Notes: generated by a model from the sequence alone, not told the origin. DNA of 64,000 nt from Aquipseudomonas alcaligenes (GCF_900156545.1 NZ_FTNW01000002.1:744001-808000); one strand, 5' to 3'; positions 48,672-57,758 are shown, counted from the stretch's first letter. Made by a program: numbers and translations.

Positions 48672-50399
48672 ATGAACAAATCCCTCGCGTTGCTGACTGC
48701 CTCCCTCCTGCTCGCCGGCTGCCAGAGCCTGGCCCCCACGCCGGACGGCACCCCGCCGGTGGAGGATGCCAATACCAGCCAGGCCGCGCCCGAGCCCAAG
48801 CAGTACGCTTCGTTCAGCGAAGAGACCCTGTACGCCTTGCTCGCTGCCGAGCTGGCCGGCCAGCGCAACCGTTTCGACATCGCCCTGGGCAACTATGTGC
48901 AGCAGGCCAATGCCACCCGCGACCCCGGCGTCGCCGAGCGCGCCTTCCGCATCGCCGAGTACCTGGGCGCCGAGCAGGCGGCCCTGGACAGTGCGCTGAT
49001 CTGGTCCGACAGCGCGCCCGACAGCCTCGACGCCCAACGCGCGGCTGCCGTGCAGCTGGCGCGTGCCGGTCGCTACGACGAGTCCATGCGCTACATGGAA
49101 AAGGTGCTGCAGCGCCAGGGCGACACGCACTTCGACTTCCTCGCCCTGTCAGCTGCCGAAACCGACCCGGATACTCGCGCCGGGCTGCTGCAGAGCTTCG
49201 ATCGCCTGCTGCAGAAATACCCGGAAAACGGCCAGCTGCTGTTCGGCAAGGCGCTGCTGCTGCACCAGGACAACCGCGCCGAAGAAGCTCTGGAACTGCT
49301 CGAGGCGCATGCCGCCAGCGAGCAGGAGATTCCGCCACTGCTGCTGCGCGCCCGCCTGTTGCAGGGCCTGCAGCGCGGCGAGGAAGCCGCCAAGCTGCTG
49401 CAGAAGGGCCTGGACAAGCACCCGGAAGACAAACGCCTGCGCCTGACCTATGCCCGCCAGCTGGTCGAACTCAAGCGCCTGGACGAAGCCAAGAGCGAGT
49501 TTTCCGGGCTGGTCCAACAGTTCCCCGATGACGACGACCTGCGCTACTCCCTGGCCCTGGTGTGCCTGGAGGATGAAGCCTGGGACGAAGCAGCCACCTA
49601 CCTGGAAGAGCTGGTCGCACGCAACGCCCACACCGATGCCGCCCACTTCAACCTGGGCCGCATCTATGAACAGCGCGGCGATAAGGAGAGCGCGCTGATC
49701 GAGTACGGCCTGGTCGGCCCGGGCGAGGACTTCCTGCCCGCTCAGGCGCGCCAGACCGAGATCCTCTTCGAACAAGGCCGCGCCGCCGAGGCTGGCAATC
49801 GTCTGGCACGCAGCCGCGAAGCCCAGCCCGACTACGCCATCCAGCTGTACCTGATCGAGTCCGAAGCCCTGGCCAACCGTCAGCGCATCGACGAGTCCTG
49901 GCAGGTAATCGTCAAGGCCCTGGAGCAGTTCCCCGGCGATACCAACCTGCTCTATACGCGCGCCATGCTGGCCGAGAAGCGTGGCGACCTGAACGGCCTG
50001 GAACGCGACCTGCGCGACATCATCGCGCGCGAACCGGACAACGCCACTGCGCTCAATGCCCTCGGCTACACCCTGGCCGACCGCACCAGCCGCTACGAGG
50101 AGGCCAAGGCCCTGATCGAGCAGGCGCACCAGCTCAACCCGGAAGACGCCGCAACCCTCGACAGCCTGGGCTGGGTCCACTATCGCCTGGGCAACCTGGA
50201 TGAGGCAGAGCGCCACCTGCGCGCTGCCCTGGCCAGATTCCCCGACCACGAGGTCGCCGCCCACCTGGGCGAAGTGCTGTGGGTCCAGGGCAAGCAGCGC
50301 GAGGCCCGCGAGGTCTGGGCCACCGCCCTGGAAGCCAAGCCCGACAGCCCCATCCTGCGCGCCACCATCAAGCGCCTGACCGGTTCCGAGAAGCCCTGA
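48672..50399 (+). CDS. TPR-repeat outer-membrane lipoprotein
   Basis: A 575-residue lipoprotein precursor (lipobox LLAGCQS, Cys17) with a Pro-rich linker (22-50) and tetratricopeptide repeats over most of the rest (for example DAAHFNLGRIYEQRGDKESALIEYGLV; NALGYTLADRTSRYEEAKALIEQAHQLNPEDAATLDSLGWVHYRLGNLDEAERHL). It is the conserved gene next to lolB in Pseudomonas. ATG 48672 begins a good signal peptide; the frame is open to 48636. Its partner is unknown; lolB follows three bases after its stop. Confidence 0.88.
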   Translation: MNKSLALLTASLLLAGCQSLAPTPDGTPPVEDANTSQAAPEPKQYASFSEETLYALLAAELAGQRNRFDIALGNYVQQANATRDPGVAERAFRIAEYLGAEQAALDSALIWSDSAPDSLDAQRAAAVQLARAGRYDESMRYMEKVLQRQGDTHFDFLALSAAETDPDTRAGLLQSFDRLLQKYPENGQLLFGKALLLHQDNRAEEALELLEAHAASEQEIPPLLLRARLLQGLQRGEEAAKLLQKGLDKHPEDKRLRLTYARQLVELKRLDEAKSEFSGLVQQFPDDDDLRYSLALVCLEDEAWDEAATYLEELVARNAHTDAAHFNLGRIYEQRGDKESALIEYGLVGPGEDFLPAQARQTEILFEQGRAAEAGNRLARSREAQPDYAIQLYLIESEALANRQRIDESWQVIVKALEQFPGDTNLLYTRAMLAEKRGDLNGLERDLRDIIAREPDNATALNALGYTLADRTSRYEEAKALIEQAHQLNPEDAATLDSLGWVHYRLGNLDEAERHLRAALARFPDHEVAAHLGEVLWVQGKQREAREVWATALEAKPDSPILRATIKRLTGSEKP

Positions 50400-50402
50400 T
50401 CC

Positions 50403-51017
50403 ATGTTTCGCCACGCCCTCGTTTTCAGCCTGCTCACCCTCCTCGCCGGCTGCGCCGGCCTCACCAGCCGCGAGTCCGTCGAAGGCCAAGGCGATGCCAA
50501 GCTCTGGCAAGCGCACAAGGCTCAGGTCGCCGCCCTCGACGGCTGGCAGATCAGTGGCAAGGTCGGCATTCGCGCCCCGCGCGACTCCGGTAGCGGCACG
50601 CTGTTCTGGCTGCAGCGCCAGGACTACTTCGATATCCGCCTGTCCGGCCCGCTCGGCCGCGGCGCCGCGCGCCTGACCGGACGCGAAGGCAAGGTGCTGC
50701 TGGAGGTGGCCAACCAGGGCCGCTACGAAGCCGAATCGCCCGAGGCCCTGCTGGAAGAACAGCTGGGCTGGCGCCTGCCGGTCTCCCACCTGTTCTGGTG
50801 GGTGCGCGGCCTGCCCGCGCCGGACAGCAGGAGCCGGGTGACCCTCGACAACGACAGCCACCTGGCCCGCCTGGAGCAGGACGGCTGGCAGCTGCAGTAC
50901 CTGAGCTACGTCGAGCAGAACGGCTATCGCCTACCCGAGCGCATCAAGCTGCATGGCACCGACCTCGACATCACCCTGGTGATCAAGGACTGGCAGCCGC
51001 GCCAACTCGGGCAGTAA
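50403..51017 (+). CDS. lolB: Outer-membrane lipoprotein receptor LolB
   Basis: Accepts lipoproteins from LolA and inserts them in the outer membrane; 204 aa precursor with lipobox LLAGCAG (Cys17). LolB features include [40 protein letters not shown] and the ending [22 protein letters not shown]. It precedes ispE after a gap filled with repeats. Confidence 0.94.
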   Translation: MFRHALVFSLLTLLAGCAGLTSRESVEGQGDAKLWQAHKAQVAALDGWQISGKVGIRAPRDSGSGTLFWLQRQDYFDIRLSGPLGRGAARLTGREGKVLLEVANQGRYEAESPEALLEEQLGWRLPVSHLFWWVRGLPAPDSRSRVTLDNDSHLARLEQDGWQLQYLSYVEQNGYRLPERIKLHGTDLDITLVIKDWQPRQLGQ

Positions 51018-51037
51018 GCGCCAGGACAGCAATGCTT

Positions 51038-51129
51038 TTCCCTCTCCCCTCGGGGAGAGGGCCAGGGAGAGGGGGCTACACCGCCAACCCTCTCCCCCCC
51101 TTCCCCTCTCCCGTAAACGGGAGAGGGGT
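51038..51129. repeat. GC-rich hairpin repeats in the lolB-ispE gap
   Basis: CCCTCTCCCCTCGGGGAGAGGG (51040-51061) and, at about 51104-51127, CCCCTCTCCCGTAAACGGGAGAGGGG, which has a perfect twelve-base stem around AA. They make up about two-thirds of the 141-base gap. Confidence 0.85.
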
Positions 51130-51158
51130 GACCACTGCCGTTACCGCATCGAACACCC

Positions 51159-52034
51159 ATGACAATCCCAGCCATCCCCGATCACGCCGAACTGATCCTG
51201 CCCGCTCCGGCCAAGCTCAACCTGATGCTGCATATCCTCGGCCGCCGCGCCGACGGCTATCACTTGCTGCAGACGCTGTTCCAGTTCCTCGACTACGGCG
51301 ACGAGCTGGGCTTTGCCCTGCGCCGGGACGGCGAGATCAGACTGCACACCGAGGTTCCCGGCGTGCCGCATGACAGCAACCTGATCGTGCGCGCCGCCAG
51401 GCGCCTGCAGGAAGCCTCCGCAACCCGGCTGGGCGCCGATATCTGGCTGGACAAGCGCCTGCCCATGGGCGGCGGCATTGGCGGCGGCAGCTCGGATGCC
51501 GCCACCACCCTGCTCGGCCTCGATCATCTGTGGCAGACCAACCTGGGTGAAGAGCGCCTGGCCGAGCTGGGCCTGGCGCTGGGTGCCGACGTACCGGTGT
51601 TCGTGCGTGGCCGCGCGGCCTTCGCCGAAGGTGTGGGCGAACAGCTGCAACCGGTCGAGCTGGCCGAACCCTGGTTCCTGGTCGCCATCCCGCAGGTCAG
51701 CGTCAGCACTGCAGAAGTTTTTGCCGCGCCCGAGTTGACACGCGATACCCCCGCCATTACAGTTCGCAGCCTTCCCGAGGGGGGTGGTCATAACGACTGC
51801 CAACCGGTTGTCGAGAAGCGTTACCCAGAAGTGCGTAACGCCCTGAAAACGCTCAACAAATTTGTTGCAGCGAAGATGACCGGAACCGGAGCTTGCGTGT
51901 TTGGGAGCTTCCCAAACCAAGCCGATGCTGATAAAGTCTCGCGCCAACTTCCGGACACCCTGCCGAGCTTCATTGCTCGCGGCTGCAACAGGTCTCCTTT
52001 GCACCGCAAGCTGGAAACGGTAACTCGGAAGTGA
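51159..52034 (+). CDS. ispE: 4-diphosphocytidyl-2-C-methyl-D-erythritol kinase
   Basis: MEP-pathway kinase of the GHMP family, 291 aa. Start [33 protein letters not shown] and the ATP motif [20 protein letters not shown] are diagnostic; [19 protein letters not shown] carries the third GHMP motif. The two tRNA-Gln genes begin 16 bases after its stop, as in other pseudomonads. Confidence 0.96.
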   Translation: MTIPAIPDHAELILPAPAKLNLMLHILGRRADGYHLLQTLFQFLDYGDELGFALRRDGEIRLHTEVPGVPHDSNLIVRAARRLQEASATRLGADIWLDKRLPMGGGIGGGSSDAATTLLGLDHLWQTNLGEERLAELGLALGADVPVFVRGRAAFAEGVGEQLQPVELAEPWFLVAIPQVSVSTAEVFAAPELTRDTPAITVRSLPEGGGHNDCQPVVEKRYPEVRNALKTLNKFVAAKMTGTGACVFGSFPNQADADKVSRQLPDTLPSFIARGCNRSPLHRKLETVTRK

Positions 52035-52050
52035 ATGCGGGACGCGATAC

Positions 52051-52125
52051 AGGGGCGTCGCCAAGCGGTAAGGCAGCAGGTTTTGATCCTGCCATGCGTT
52101 GGTTCGAATCCAGCCGCCCCTGCCA
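52051..52125 (+). tRNA. tRNA-Gln (anticodon TTG), copy 1
   Basis: 75 bases with encoded CCA. Acceptor stem AGGGGCG/CGCCCCT, anticodon stem GCAGG/CCTGC with loop TTTTGAT giving TTG, and T-arm GTTCGAATC. Identical to the copy 104 bases downstream. Confidence 0.97.
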
Positions 52126-52154
52126 TTAACCTCCCAGCATTCGACAAATACTTT

Positions 52155-52229
52155 AGGGGCGTCGCCAAGCGGTAAGGCAGCAGGTTTTGATCCTGCCATG
52201 CGTTGGTTCGAATCCAGCCGCCCCTGCCA
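52155..52229 (+). tRNA. tRNA-Gln (anticodon TTG), copy 2
   Basis: Same 75 bases as the first copy, 29 bases after its end. Both are probably on one precursor with ispE or from an upstream promoter; a terminator follows directly. Confidence 0.97.
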
Positions 52230-52240
52230 TATACTCGAAA

Positions 52241-52277
52241 GCTGTTCAGAAAGCCGGGCTTTTTGAACAGCTTTTTT
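52241..52277 (+). terminator. Terminator after the tRNA-Gln pair, just before prs
   Basis: Stem GCTGTTCA/TGAACAGC with a 15-base loop that itself contains AAAGCCGGGCTTT, followed by TTTTTT. Only 30 bases separate it from the prs start, too few for a typical promoter. Confidence 0.85.
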
Positions 52278-52307
52278 CATCGGAACCACACCAGGCAGGT
52301 ACTGCGC

Positions 52308-53249
52308 GTGTCCAAGATGATGGTCTTCACGGGGAACTCCAACCCCGATCTGGCTCGTCGCATCGTGCGTCAGCTGCATATCCCTCTGGGCGATGCTTCC
52401 GTAGGCAAGTTCTCCGACGGCGAAATCAGCGCCGAGATCAACGAGAACGTGCGTGGCAAGGATGTTTTCATCATCCAGCCAACCTGCGCGCCGACCAACG
52501 ACAACCTGATGGAACTGGTGGTGATGGCTGACGCCTTCCGCCGCTCCTCGGCGACGCGCATCACCGCCGTCATCCCCTACTTCGGCTATGCCCGCCAGGA
52601 TCGCCGCCCGCGCTCCGCCCGCGTGGCTATCAGCGCCAAGGTGGTGGCCGACATGCTGACCGTGGTCGGTATCGACCGCGTGCTCACCGTCGACCTGCAC
52701 GCCGACCAGATCCAGGGCTTCTTCGACGTGCCAGTGGACAACATCTACGGCTCGCCGGTGCTGACTGACGACATTCAGGATCAGCGCTTCGAGAACCTGA
52801 TGATCGTGTCCCCGGACATCGGCGGCGTGGTTCGCGCCCGCGCCGTGGCCAAGAGCCTGGGCGTCGACCTGGCAATCATCGACAAGCGTCGTGAGAAAGC
52901 CAACGTTTCCGAAGTCATGCACATCATCGGCGATGTCGAAGGCCGCACCTGCGTGCTGGTCGACGACATGGTCGACACCGCCGGCACCCTCTGCCATGCC
53001 GCCAAGGCACTGAAGGAGCACGGCGCCTCGAAGGTCTACGCCTACGCCACCCACCCGGTGCTGTCGGGCCGCGCCATCGAGAACCTGGAAAACTCCGTGC
53101 TGGACGCACTGGTGGTGACCAACACCATCCCGCTGTCCGCCGCGGCTCAGGCCTGCTCCCGCATCCGTCAGCTGGACATGGCCCCGGTTATCGCTGAAGC
53201 GGTTCGCCGCATCAGCAACGAAGAATCGATCAGCGCGATGTTCCGCTAA
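52308..53249 (+). CDS. prs: Ribose-phosphate pyrophosphokinase
   Basis: Makes PRPP for nucleotide, histidine and tryptophan synthesis; 313 aa. ATP-binding region ([21 protein letters not shown]), metal-binding [11 protein letters not shown] and the PRPP loop [16 protein letters not shown] are present. The start is GTG 52308 ([17 protein letters not shown]), matching the family; ATG 52317 is an alternative with no better ribosome site. Confidence 0.96.
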   Translation: MSKMMVFTGNSNPDLARRIVRQLHIPLGDASVGKFSDGEISAEINENVRGKDVFIIQPTCAPTNDNLMELVVMADAFRRSSATRITAVIPYFGYARQDRRPRSARVAISAKVVADMLTVVGIDRVLTVDLHADQIQGFFDVPVDNIYGSPVLTDDIQDQRFENLMIVSPDIGGVVRARAVAKSLGVDLAIIDKRREKANVSEVMHIIGDVEGRTCVLVDDMVDTAGTLCHAAKALKEHGASKVYAYATHPVLSGRAIENLENSVLDALVVTNTIPLSAAAQACSRIRQLDMAPVIAEAVRRISNEESISAMFR

Positions 53250-53273
53250 GCGGACCATCCCTGGCGACAAGTG

Positions 53274-53297
53274 CCCCGCCACGTGCGGGGCTTTTTG
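53274..53297 (+). terminator. Terminator after prs
   Basis: GCCCCGC/GCGGGGC stem with five-base loop and TTTTT tail. Confidence 0.93.
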
Positions 53298-53359
53298 CCC
53301 AACCGTCCGCACGCTGGTCGCAAGCGCTTCGGACGGTTTGGTCTATTTGGAGAACTGTA

Positions 53360-53956
53360 ATGACTAATTTTGCCCTGAATGCCGAAGTGCGTTCCGACCT
53401 GGGGAAAGGTGCGAGCCGCCGCCTGCGTCGTAACGAGAGCCTGGTTCCTGCCGTAATCTACGGCGGCGAGAAGCCGGCCCAATCCATCAGCCTGCTGGCC
53501 AAAGACCTGGCCAAGCTGCTGGAAAACGAAGCTGCCTTCAGCCACGTGCTGACCCTGAACGTTGCCGGCACCAACGAAAGCGTCGTGATCAAAGCCCTGC
53601 AGCGCCACCCGGCCAAAGGCTTCGTTCTGCACGCCGACTTCGTTCGCGTCGTAGCTGGCCAGAAGCTGAGCGCCCATGTTCCCCTGCACTTCATCAACGA
53701 AGCCACTTCCGTTGGCGTGAAGCAGCAAGGCGGCGAAGTCTCCCACACCATCTCCGAAGTCGAAGTTTCCTGCCAGCCGCAAGACCTGCCGGAATTCATC
53801 GAAGTCGACCTGGCTAAAGTGGAAGTCGGCCAGATCGTTCACCTGTCCGACATCAAGCTGCCGAAAGGCGTCGAGCTGGTGGCCCTGGCCCACGGCAACG
53901 ACCTGGCAGTCGCCAACATCCACGCCTCCCGCGTGAAGGACGAAAGCGCCGAGTAA
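53360..53956 (+). CDS. rplY: Ribosomal protein bL25, long Ctc/TL5 form
   Basis: 5S rRNA-binding protein with the L25 domain ([30 protein letters not shown]) and a C-terminal beta domain (about 105-190) as in Ctc general stress proteins; 198 aa, the usual length in Pseudomonas. GGAG upstream of ATG 53360. It lies before pth and no terminator separates them apart from the extended inverted repeat at 53980. Confidence 0.96.
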   Translation: MTNFALNAEVRSDLGKGASRRLRRNESLVPAVIYGGEKPAQSISLLAKDLAKLLENEAAFSHVLTLNVAGTNESVVIKALQRHPAKGFVLHADFVRVVAGQKLSAHVPLHFINEATSVGVKQQGGEVSHTISEVEVSCQPQDLPEFIEVDLAKVEVGQIVHLSDIKLPKGVELVALAHGNDLAVANIHASRVKDESAE

Positions 53957-53979
53957 TCACTCACGCGCTGCAATCCTGC

Positions 53980-54077
53980 AAAAGGGCCCCTGACGTGACT
54001 GCCATTCAACTGATCGTCGGCCTGGGTAATCCAGGCCCCGAATACGACCAGACCCGGCATAACGCAGGGGCCCTTTT
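53980..54077. other. Long-range 13-base inverted repeat around the pth start
   Basis: AAAAGGGCCCCTG (53980-53992) is perfectly complementary to CAGGGGCCCTTTT (54065-54077). The first arm contains the AAAAGGG ribosome binding site and abuts the GTG start of pth; the second is inside the gene at about codons 24-28. Folding would put the pth Shine-Dalgarno in a stem. Confidence 0.75.
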
Positions 54078-54579
54078 CGTTGAGCGCCTGGCCGACAGCC
54101 AACGCGTCAGCCTCGCCCTCGACAAGAAGTATTTCGGCCTGGTGGGTAAATTCAGCCATCAGGGCCGCGACGTTCGTCTGCTCATCCCCACCACCTACAT
54201 GAACCGCAGCGGCCAGGCCGTGGCGGCGCTGGCAAATTTCTTCCGCATTCCGGTCGACGCCATGCTGGTGGCCCATGACGAACTCGACATGCCTCCCGGC
54301 GTCGCCAAACTGAAACTCGGCGGCGGCCACGGCGGCCACAACGGCCTGCGCGACATCATCGCGCAGTGCGGCAATCAGAACGGCTTCCACCGCCTGCGCC
54401 TGGGCATCGGCCACCCCGGCCACGCCAGCCTGGTCTCCGGCTTCGTCCTCGGCCGCGCCCCGCGCAGCGAGCAGGAGCTGCTGGACAAGAGCATCGACAA
54501 CGCCCTGGGCGTATTGCCCGAAATGCTCGTCGGCGACTGGACCAAGGCGATGCAGAAGCTGCACAGCCAGAAAGCCTGA
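53995..54579 (+). CDS. pth: Peptidyl-tRNA hydrolase
   Basis: Recycles peptidyl-tRNA released by stalled ribosomes; 194 aa. Active-site elements are [17 protein letters not shown] (Asn12, His22), [10 protein letters not shown] and [11 protein letters not shown]. Start GTG 53995. The ribosome site is part of the 13-base inverted repeat described separately. ychF follows after 36 bases; the rplY-pth-ychF order is widely conserved. Confidence 0.96.
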   Translation: MTAIQLIVGLGNPGPEYDQTRHNAGALFVERLADSQRVSLALDKKYFGLVGKFSHQGRDVRLLIPTTYMNRSGQAVAALANFFRIPVDAMLVAHDELDMPPGVAKLKLGGGHGGHNGLRDIIAQCGNQNGFHRLRLGIGHPGHASLVSGFVLGRAPRSEQELLDKSIDNALGVLPEMLVGDWTKAMQKLHSQKA

Positions 54580-54615
54580 CCCTTTTCACGACTTCATCTC
54601 CGCGAGGGATACACC

Positions 54616-55716
54616 ATGGGATTCAACTGCGGCATCGTCGGCCTGCCCAACGTCGGCAAGTCCACCCTGTTCAACGCCCTGACCAAATCCGGCATCGCCG
54701 CGGAGAACTTCCCCTTCTGCACCATCGAGCCGAACAGCGGCATCGTACCGATGCCGGATGCGCGCCTGGATGCCCTGGCCGCCATCGTCAAGCCCGAGCG
54801 CGTCATCCCCACCACCATGGAATTCGTCGACATCGCCGGCCTGGTGGCTGGCGCCTCCAAGGGTGAAGGCCTGGGCAACAAGTTCCTCGCCAACATCCGC
54901 GAGACCGATGCGATCGCTCACGTGGTGCGCTGCTTCGAAGACGAGAACGTCATTCATGTCGCCAACAGCGTCGATCCCAAGCGCGACATCGAGATCATCG
55001 ACCTCGAGCTGATCTTCGCCGACCTCGACAGCTGCGAGAAGCAGCTGCAGAAGGTCGCACGCAACGCCAAGGGCGGCGACAAGGAAGCCCTGGCGCAGAA
55101 AGCCATCCTCGAGAAGCTCATCCCCCACTTCAGCGAGGGCAAGCCGGCACGCAGCCTGATGAAGAACATGAGCGCCGACGAGAAGCTGATCATTCGCGGC
55201 TTCCACCTGCTCACCAGCAAGCCGGTGATGTACATCGCCAACGTCGCCGAGGACGGCTTCGAGAACAACCCCCACCTGGACGTGGTCAAGGCCATCGCCG
55301 AGGAAGAAGGCGCCATCGTGGTACCGGTGTGCAACAAGATCGAGGCCGAGATCGCCGAGCTGGACGAAGACGAGGAGAAGCAGATGTTCCTCGAGTCCAT
55401 GGGCATGGAAGAGCCGGGCCTGAACCGCGTGATCCGCGCCGGCTACTCGCTGCTCAACCTGCAGACCTATTTCACTGCCGGCGTGAAGGAAGTGCGCGCC
55501 TGGACCGTGCGCATCGGCGCCACCGCCCCGCAGGCCGCCGCCGTGATCCACACCGACTTCGAGAAAGGCTTCATCCGCGCCGAAGTGGTGGCCTACGACG
55601 ACTTCATCCAGTACAAGGGCGAAGCCGGCGCCAAGGAAGCCGGCAAATGGCGTCTGGAAGGCAAGGACTACATCGTCAAGGATGGCGACGTGATGCACTT
55701 CCGCTTCAACGTCTAA
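54616..55716 (+). CDS. ychF: YchF family P-loop NTPase
   Basis: Universally conserved ribosome-associated ATPase of the Obg class; 366 aa. P-loop [16 protein letters not shown]3 DIAGLV, and the specificity motif NKIE in place of NKxD ([11 protein letters not shown]), which favours ATP over GTP. A coiled-coil A domain and C-terminal TGS domain ([14 protein letters not shown] to [13 protein letters not shown]) complete it. Terminator follows. Confidence 0.96.
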   Translation: MGFNCGIVGLPNVGKSTLFNALTKSGIAAENFPFCTIEPNSGIVPMPDARLDALAAIVKPERVIPTTMEFVDIAGLVAGASKGEGLGNKFLANIRETDAIAHVVRCFEDENVIHVANSVDPKRDIEIIDLELIFADLDSCEKQLQKVARNAKGGDKEALAQKAILEKLIPHFSEGKPARSLMKNMSADEKLIIRGFHLLTSKPVMYIANVAEDGFENNPHLDVVKAIAEEEGAIVVPVCNKIEAEIAELDEDEEKQMFLESMGMEEPGLNRVIRAGYSLLNLQTYFTAGVKEVRAWTVRIGATAPQAAAVIHTDFEKGFIRAEVVAYDDFIQYKGEAGAKEAGKWRLEGKDYIVKDGDVMHFRFNV

Positions 55717-55725
55717 GCCCTCGCC

Positions 55726-55750
55726 AAGCCCCGCCTCCGCGGGGCTTTTC
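55726..55750 (+). terminator. Terminator after ychF
   Basis: AAGCCCCGC/GCGGGGCTT stem with a CTCC loop and TTTTCGTTT tail, nine bases past the stop. Confidence 0.93.
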
Positions 55751-55811
55751 GTTTGCCCGGCCGTCACGCCTAAGCGCTTGATAAGGCATCAATTTATTCG
55801 CAAGACGGGGG

Positions 55812-55840
55812 TTGACACCCCGCCCGGACAAGAGAATAAT
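55812..55840 (+). promoter_or_regulatory. Sigma-70 promoter of tRNA-Met
   Basis: TTGACA (55812-55817), 17-base spacer, AATAAT (55835-55840), followed by GCGCGCC, a GC-rich discriminator as in stringently controlled stable-RNA promoters. The tRNA begins 11 bases after the -10. Confidence 0.88.
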
Positions 55841-55851
55841 GCGCGCCACTC

Positions 55852-55928
55852 GGCTACATAGCTCAGTCGGTTAGAGCGCAGCATTCATAATGCTGATGTC
55901 CCAGGTTCAAGTCCCGGTGTAGCCACCA
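55852..55928 (+). tRNA. Elongator tRNA-Met (anticodon CAT)
   Basis: 77 bases with encoded CCA; acceptor GGCTACA/TGTAGCC, anticodon loop TTCATAA in stem CAGCA/TGCTG. The G-C closing first pair marks it as elongator and not initiator. Its 3' side has been duplicated or invaded (see direct repeats). Confidence 0.96.
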
Positions 55929-55935
55929 TACAAAA

Positions 55936-55970
55936 CAAAGGGTTAGCGAAAGCTAGCCCTTTGTCGTTTC
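55936..55970 (+). repeat. Hairpin direct repeat, left copy (tRNA-Met terminator)
   Basis: CAAAGGGTTAGC GAAA GCTAGCCCTTTG is a near-perfect stem with a GAAA tetraloop, followed by TCGTTTC. It is probably the tRNA-Met terminator. An almost identical copy lies at 56605-56637, bracketing the low-GC gene. Confidence 0.85.
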
Positions 55971-55976
55971 TGGGGT

Positions 55977-55997
55977 AGTGACTACAAAGTGACTACA
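55977..55997. other. Tandem AGTGACTACA repeats, possible attachment-site arms
   Basis: AGTGACTACA occurs at 55977-55986 and 55988-55997, 11 bases apart, just inside the left hairpin repeat. Short tandem arm sites of this sort are found next to integrase-mobilised elements at tRNA ends; no integrase gene remains here, so this is inference. Confidence 0.35.
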
Positions 55998-56031
55998 TAG
56001 AGACCACAGCTCAAAACAAGCAGGGATGCGT

Positions 56032-56595
56032 ATGAATCTTCTCAAAGTTACCTTGGGCGTAACGGCGCTGCTCGCCGTGGCCAAAATCGGCTACGACAAC
56101 CTCCCCCTTCATACCCAGCATGAGCTCTCTGACTGGTACAAGAGCCTAGGTACGCCTACATTCACCGAGTCGCCAGATTACTTCGCACCTCGCGCACAAG
56201 AGGAAATCATTGCGGAGAATCGGGCTCGAGGCCACGAGCTAGAGTGCTATGGAAATCTGGGTCCTGCAGAGCGAATCAGCGCCAGTAATGATTACCTGTG
56301 CTCAGCCCATATCAGAAGCGCATATGACAACATTCCCGCAAGGCTGGTGACGTTTTTCTTTGGTAATGGAAAGCTGCAAAACGTCCGTATTGAATTCGCT
56401 GCGCACAGCTTCCCCAAGCTTGAGAACTACCTTTCCAGAAAGCTCGCGGACTATCCACGTATAGACAACCGGTACGGAACAGATTCGTTCGGAAAGCCAC
56501 TAGTGGTATGGCGAGTAAAAGACGGGCAAATCACCGCTTCTGCCGAGGAAACGGCTGGCCAGAATCCAATTATTCTCTGGACAGCCTACCGATGA
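56032..56595 (+). CDS. Unrecognised membrane-anchored or secreted protein (possible cargo gene)
   Basis: A 187-residue protein I do not recognise. A hydrophobic N-terminus (LLKVTLGVTALLAVAKIGY) is a signal or anchor; the rest is soluble, with two cysteines (ELECYGNLG; YLCSAH) that may form a disulfide, and an even mix of charged residues. Base and codon use are clearly more AT-rich than the neighbours. AGGG favours ATG 56032 over ATG 56026. It is bracketed by the duplicated tRNA-terminator hairpins, which points to acquisition. No toxin, enzyme or phage motif was found. Confidence 0.75.
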   Translation: MNLLKVTLGVTALLAVAKIGYDNLPLHTQHELSDWYKSLGTPTFTESPDYFAPRAQEEIIAENRARGHELECYGNLGPAERISASNDYLCSAHIRSAYDNIPARLVTFFFGNGKLQNVRIEFAAHSFPKLENYLSRKLADYPRIDNRYGTDSFGKPLVVWRVKDGQITASAEETAGQNPIILWTAYR

Positions 56596-56604
56596 CAGCA
56601 AAGA

Positions 56605-56637
56605 AAAGGGTTAGCGAAAGCTAGCCCTTGTCGTTTC
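56605..56637 (+). repeat. Hairpin direct repeat, right copy
   Basis: The same hairpin as at 55936-55970, with the T-run of the right arm one base shorter and the same TCGTTTC tail. It begins ten bases after the stop of the 187-aa gene and can terminate it. Confidence 0.85.
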
Positions 56638-56658
56638 AGCATCCGCATTGACACCTTT

Positions 56659-56691
56659 CGCTTACAGATCGCTTACAGATCGCTTTCAGAT
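56659..56691. repeat. Three 11-base tandem repeats
   Basis: CGCTTACAGAT at 56659-56669 and 56670-56680, then CGCTTTCAGAT at 56681-56691. They lie in a 263-base gap (56596-56858) between the cargo gene and the 3' end of the DMT transporter gene; nothing else was recognised in that gap. Confidence 0.7.
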
Positions 56692-56858
56692 TCAGAGGCT
56701 GCAGCCTTGCGATTTCGAGCTGTGTCTTGTCATTTGGTCAGCAGCAAGCTGAATGTGCCTGTGCCAATAGCCAAAACCCAACACCCCTCCCGCTCATCAT
56801 GAAAGCAAGGCTTTTGTGGGTGCCCCTGTCAGAGTCGTTTCCGGCGGGGCAACTTCTG

Positions 56859-57758
56859 CTACTGCGCCCGCCCTCTCCCCGCCAGCAGCAACCCGCTGAC
56901 GATCAACGCCCCACCTACCCAGTGATAGTCCTGCAGACTCTCATCCAGCAGCACCCAGGCGAGGATGGCGGTGAACACCGGCATCAGGTAGTTGCTCATC
57001 GCAGTCCGCGAGGCCCCCAGCTCGCGCAAGCCGATGTTCCACAACTGATAGGCCGCCACTGATGCGAATAGCGCGGTGTAGCCGATGGCGGCGAGGTTCG
57101 CCGGGCTGAGTTCAAAGCGCGCTCCTTGCCAAAGCTCCCAGGCGTAGAAAGGTGCCAGCATGACCAGGCCGAGCAGCACCAGGGCGCCCAGCAGGGTGAA
57201 GGGGGGCAGCTGGAAGTAGGCACTCCAGCGCCTTAACAGCAGCGAATACAGCGCCCAGTCCAGGGTGGCGAGCACCATCAGCAGATCGCCCTCGGCAAAC
57301 GACAGACTGGCCAGCACTCGCCAGTCGCCCTGGCAGATCAGCCACAGCAAGCCGAACAGGGCCAGCAGCAGACCAACCCAGGCCCTGCGCGCCGGCCACT
57401 CGCCGAGCAAGAGCCCAGCCCCGATAAAGGTGGCCAGCGGCAGGCAGGTACTGACCAGGCTCAGGTTGATCGCCGCCGTACTGAGCGCGGCGGTATAGAG
57501 CAGGCAGTTGTAAGCGGTGATGGCCAGCGCGGCCAGCAGCCACAGGCGCCAGCCGGCCCTGAGCAACACCTGGCGATGTTGCCAGAGCGAGGGACCGACC
57601 AGCGGCAGGAGGATGACCAGGGCTATGGCCCAGCGCCAGAACGCCAGCGACATCGGCGGAATCGCCCCGGTGAAGGCCCGCGCCACCAGCGAATTGCCGG
57701 CCCAGAACAGACTGGCCAGCGCCAGGCCGGCCCAGGCCAGCAGCGCGGCACGACTCAT
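56859..57758 (-). CDS. DMT superfamily transporter (EamA domains)
   Basis: A 299-residue inner-membrane protein with ten predicted TM helices in two EamA repeats (first LFWAGNSLVARAFTGAIPPMSLAFWRW; second LATLDWALYSLLLRRWSAY and LMPVFTAILAWVLLDESL). Such proteins export amino acids, nucleosides or other metabolites; the substrate is unknown. It is 58 bases downstream of rimI on the same minus strand but the reading order is holD-rimI-this gene, so cotranscription is possible. Confidence 0.88.
   Translation of the reverse strand: MSRAALLAWAGLALASLFWAGNSLVARAFTGAIPPMSLAFWRWAIALVILLPLVGPSLWQHRQVLLRAGWRLWLLAALAITAYNCLLYTAALSTAAINLSLVSTCLPLATFIGAGLLLGEWPARRAWVGLLLALFGLLWLICQGDWRVLASLSFAEGDLLMVLATLDWALYSLLLRRWSAYFQLPPFTLLGALVLLGLVMLAPFYAWELWQGARFELSPANLAAIGYTALFASVAAYQLWNIGLRELGASRTAMSNYLMPVFTAILAWVLLDESLQDYHWVGGALIVSGLLLAGRGRAQ

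Noticed and set aside
52051..52229. Duplicated tRNA-Gln as an integration site with a mobile element between
   Set aside because: Only 29 bases lie between the copies, and tandem tRNA-Gln at this locus is usual for pseudomonads.
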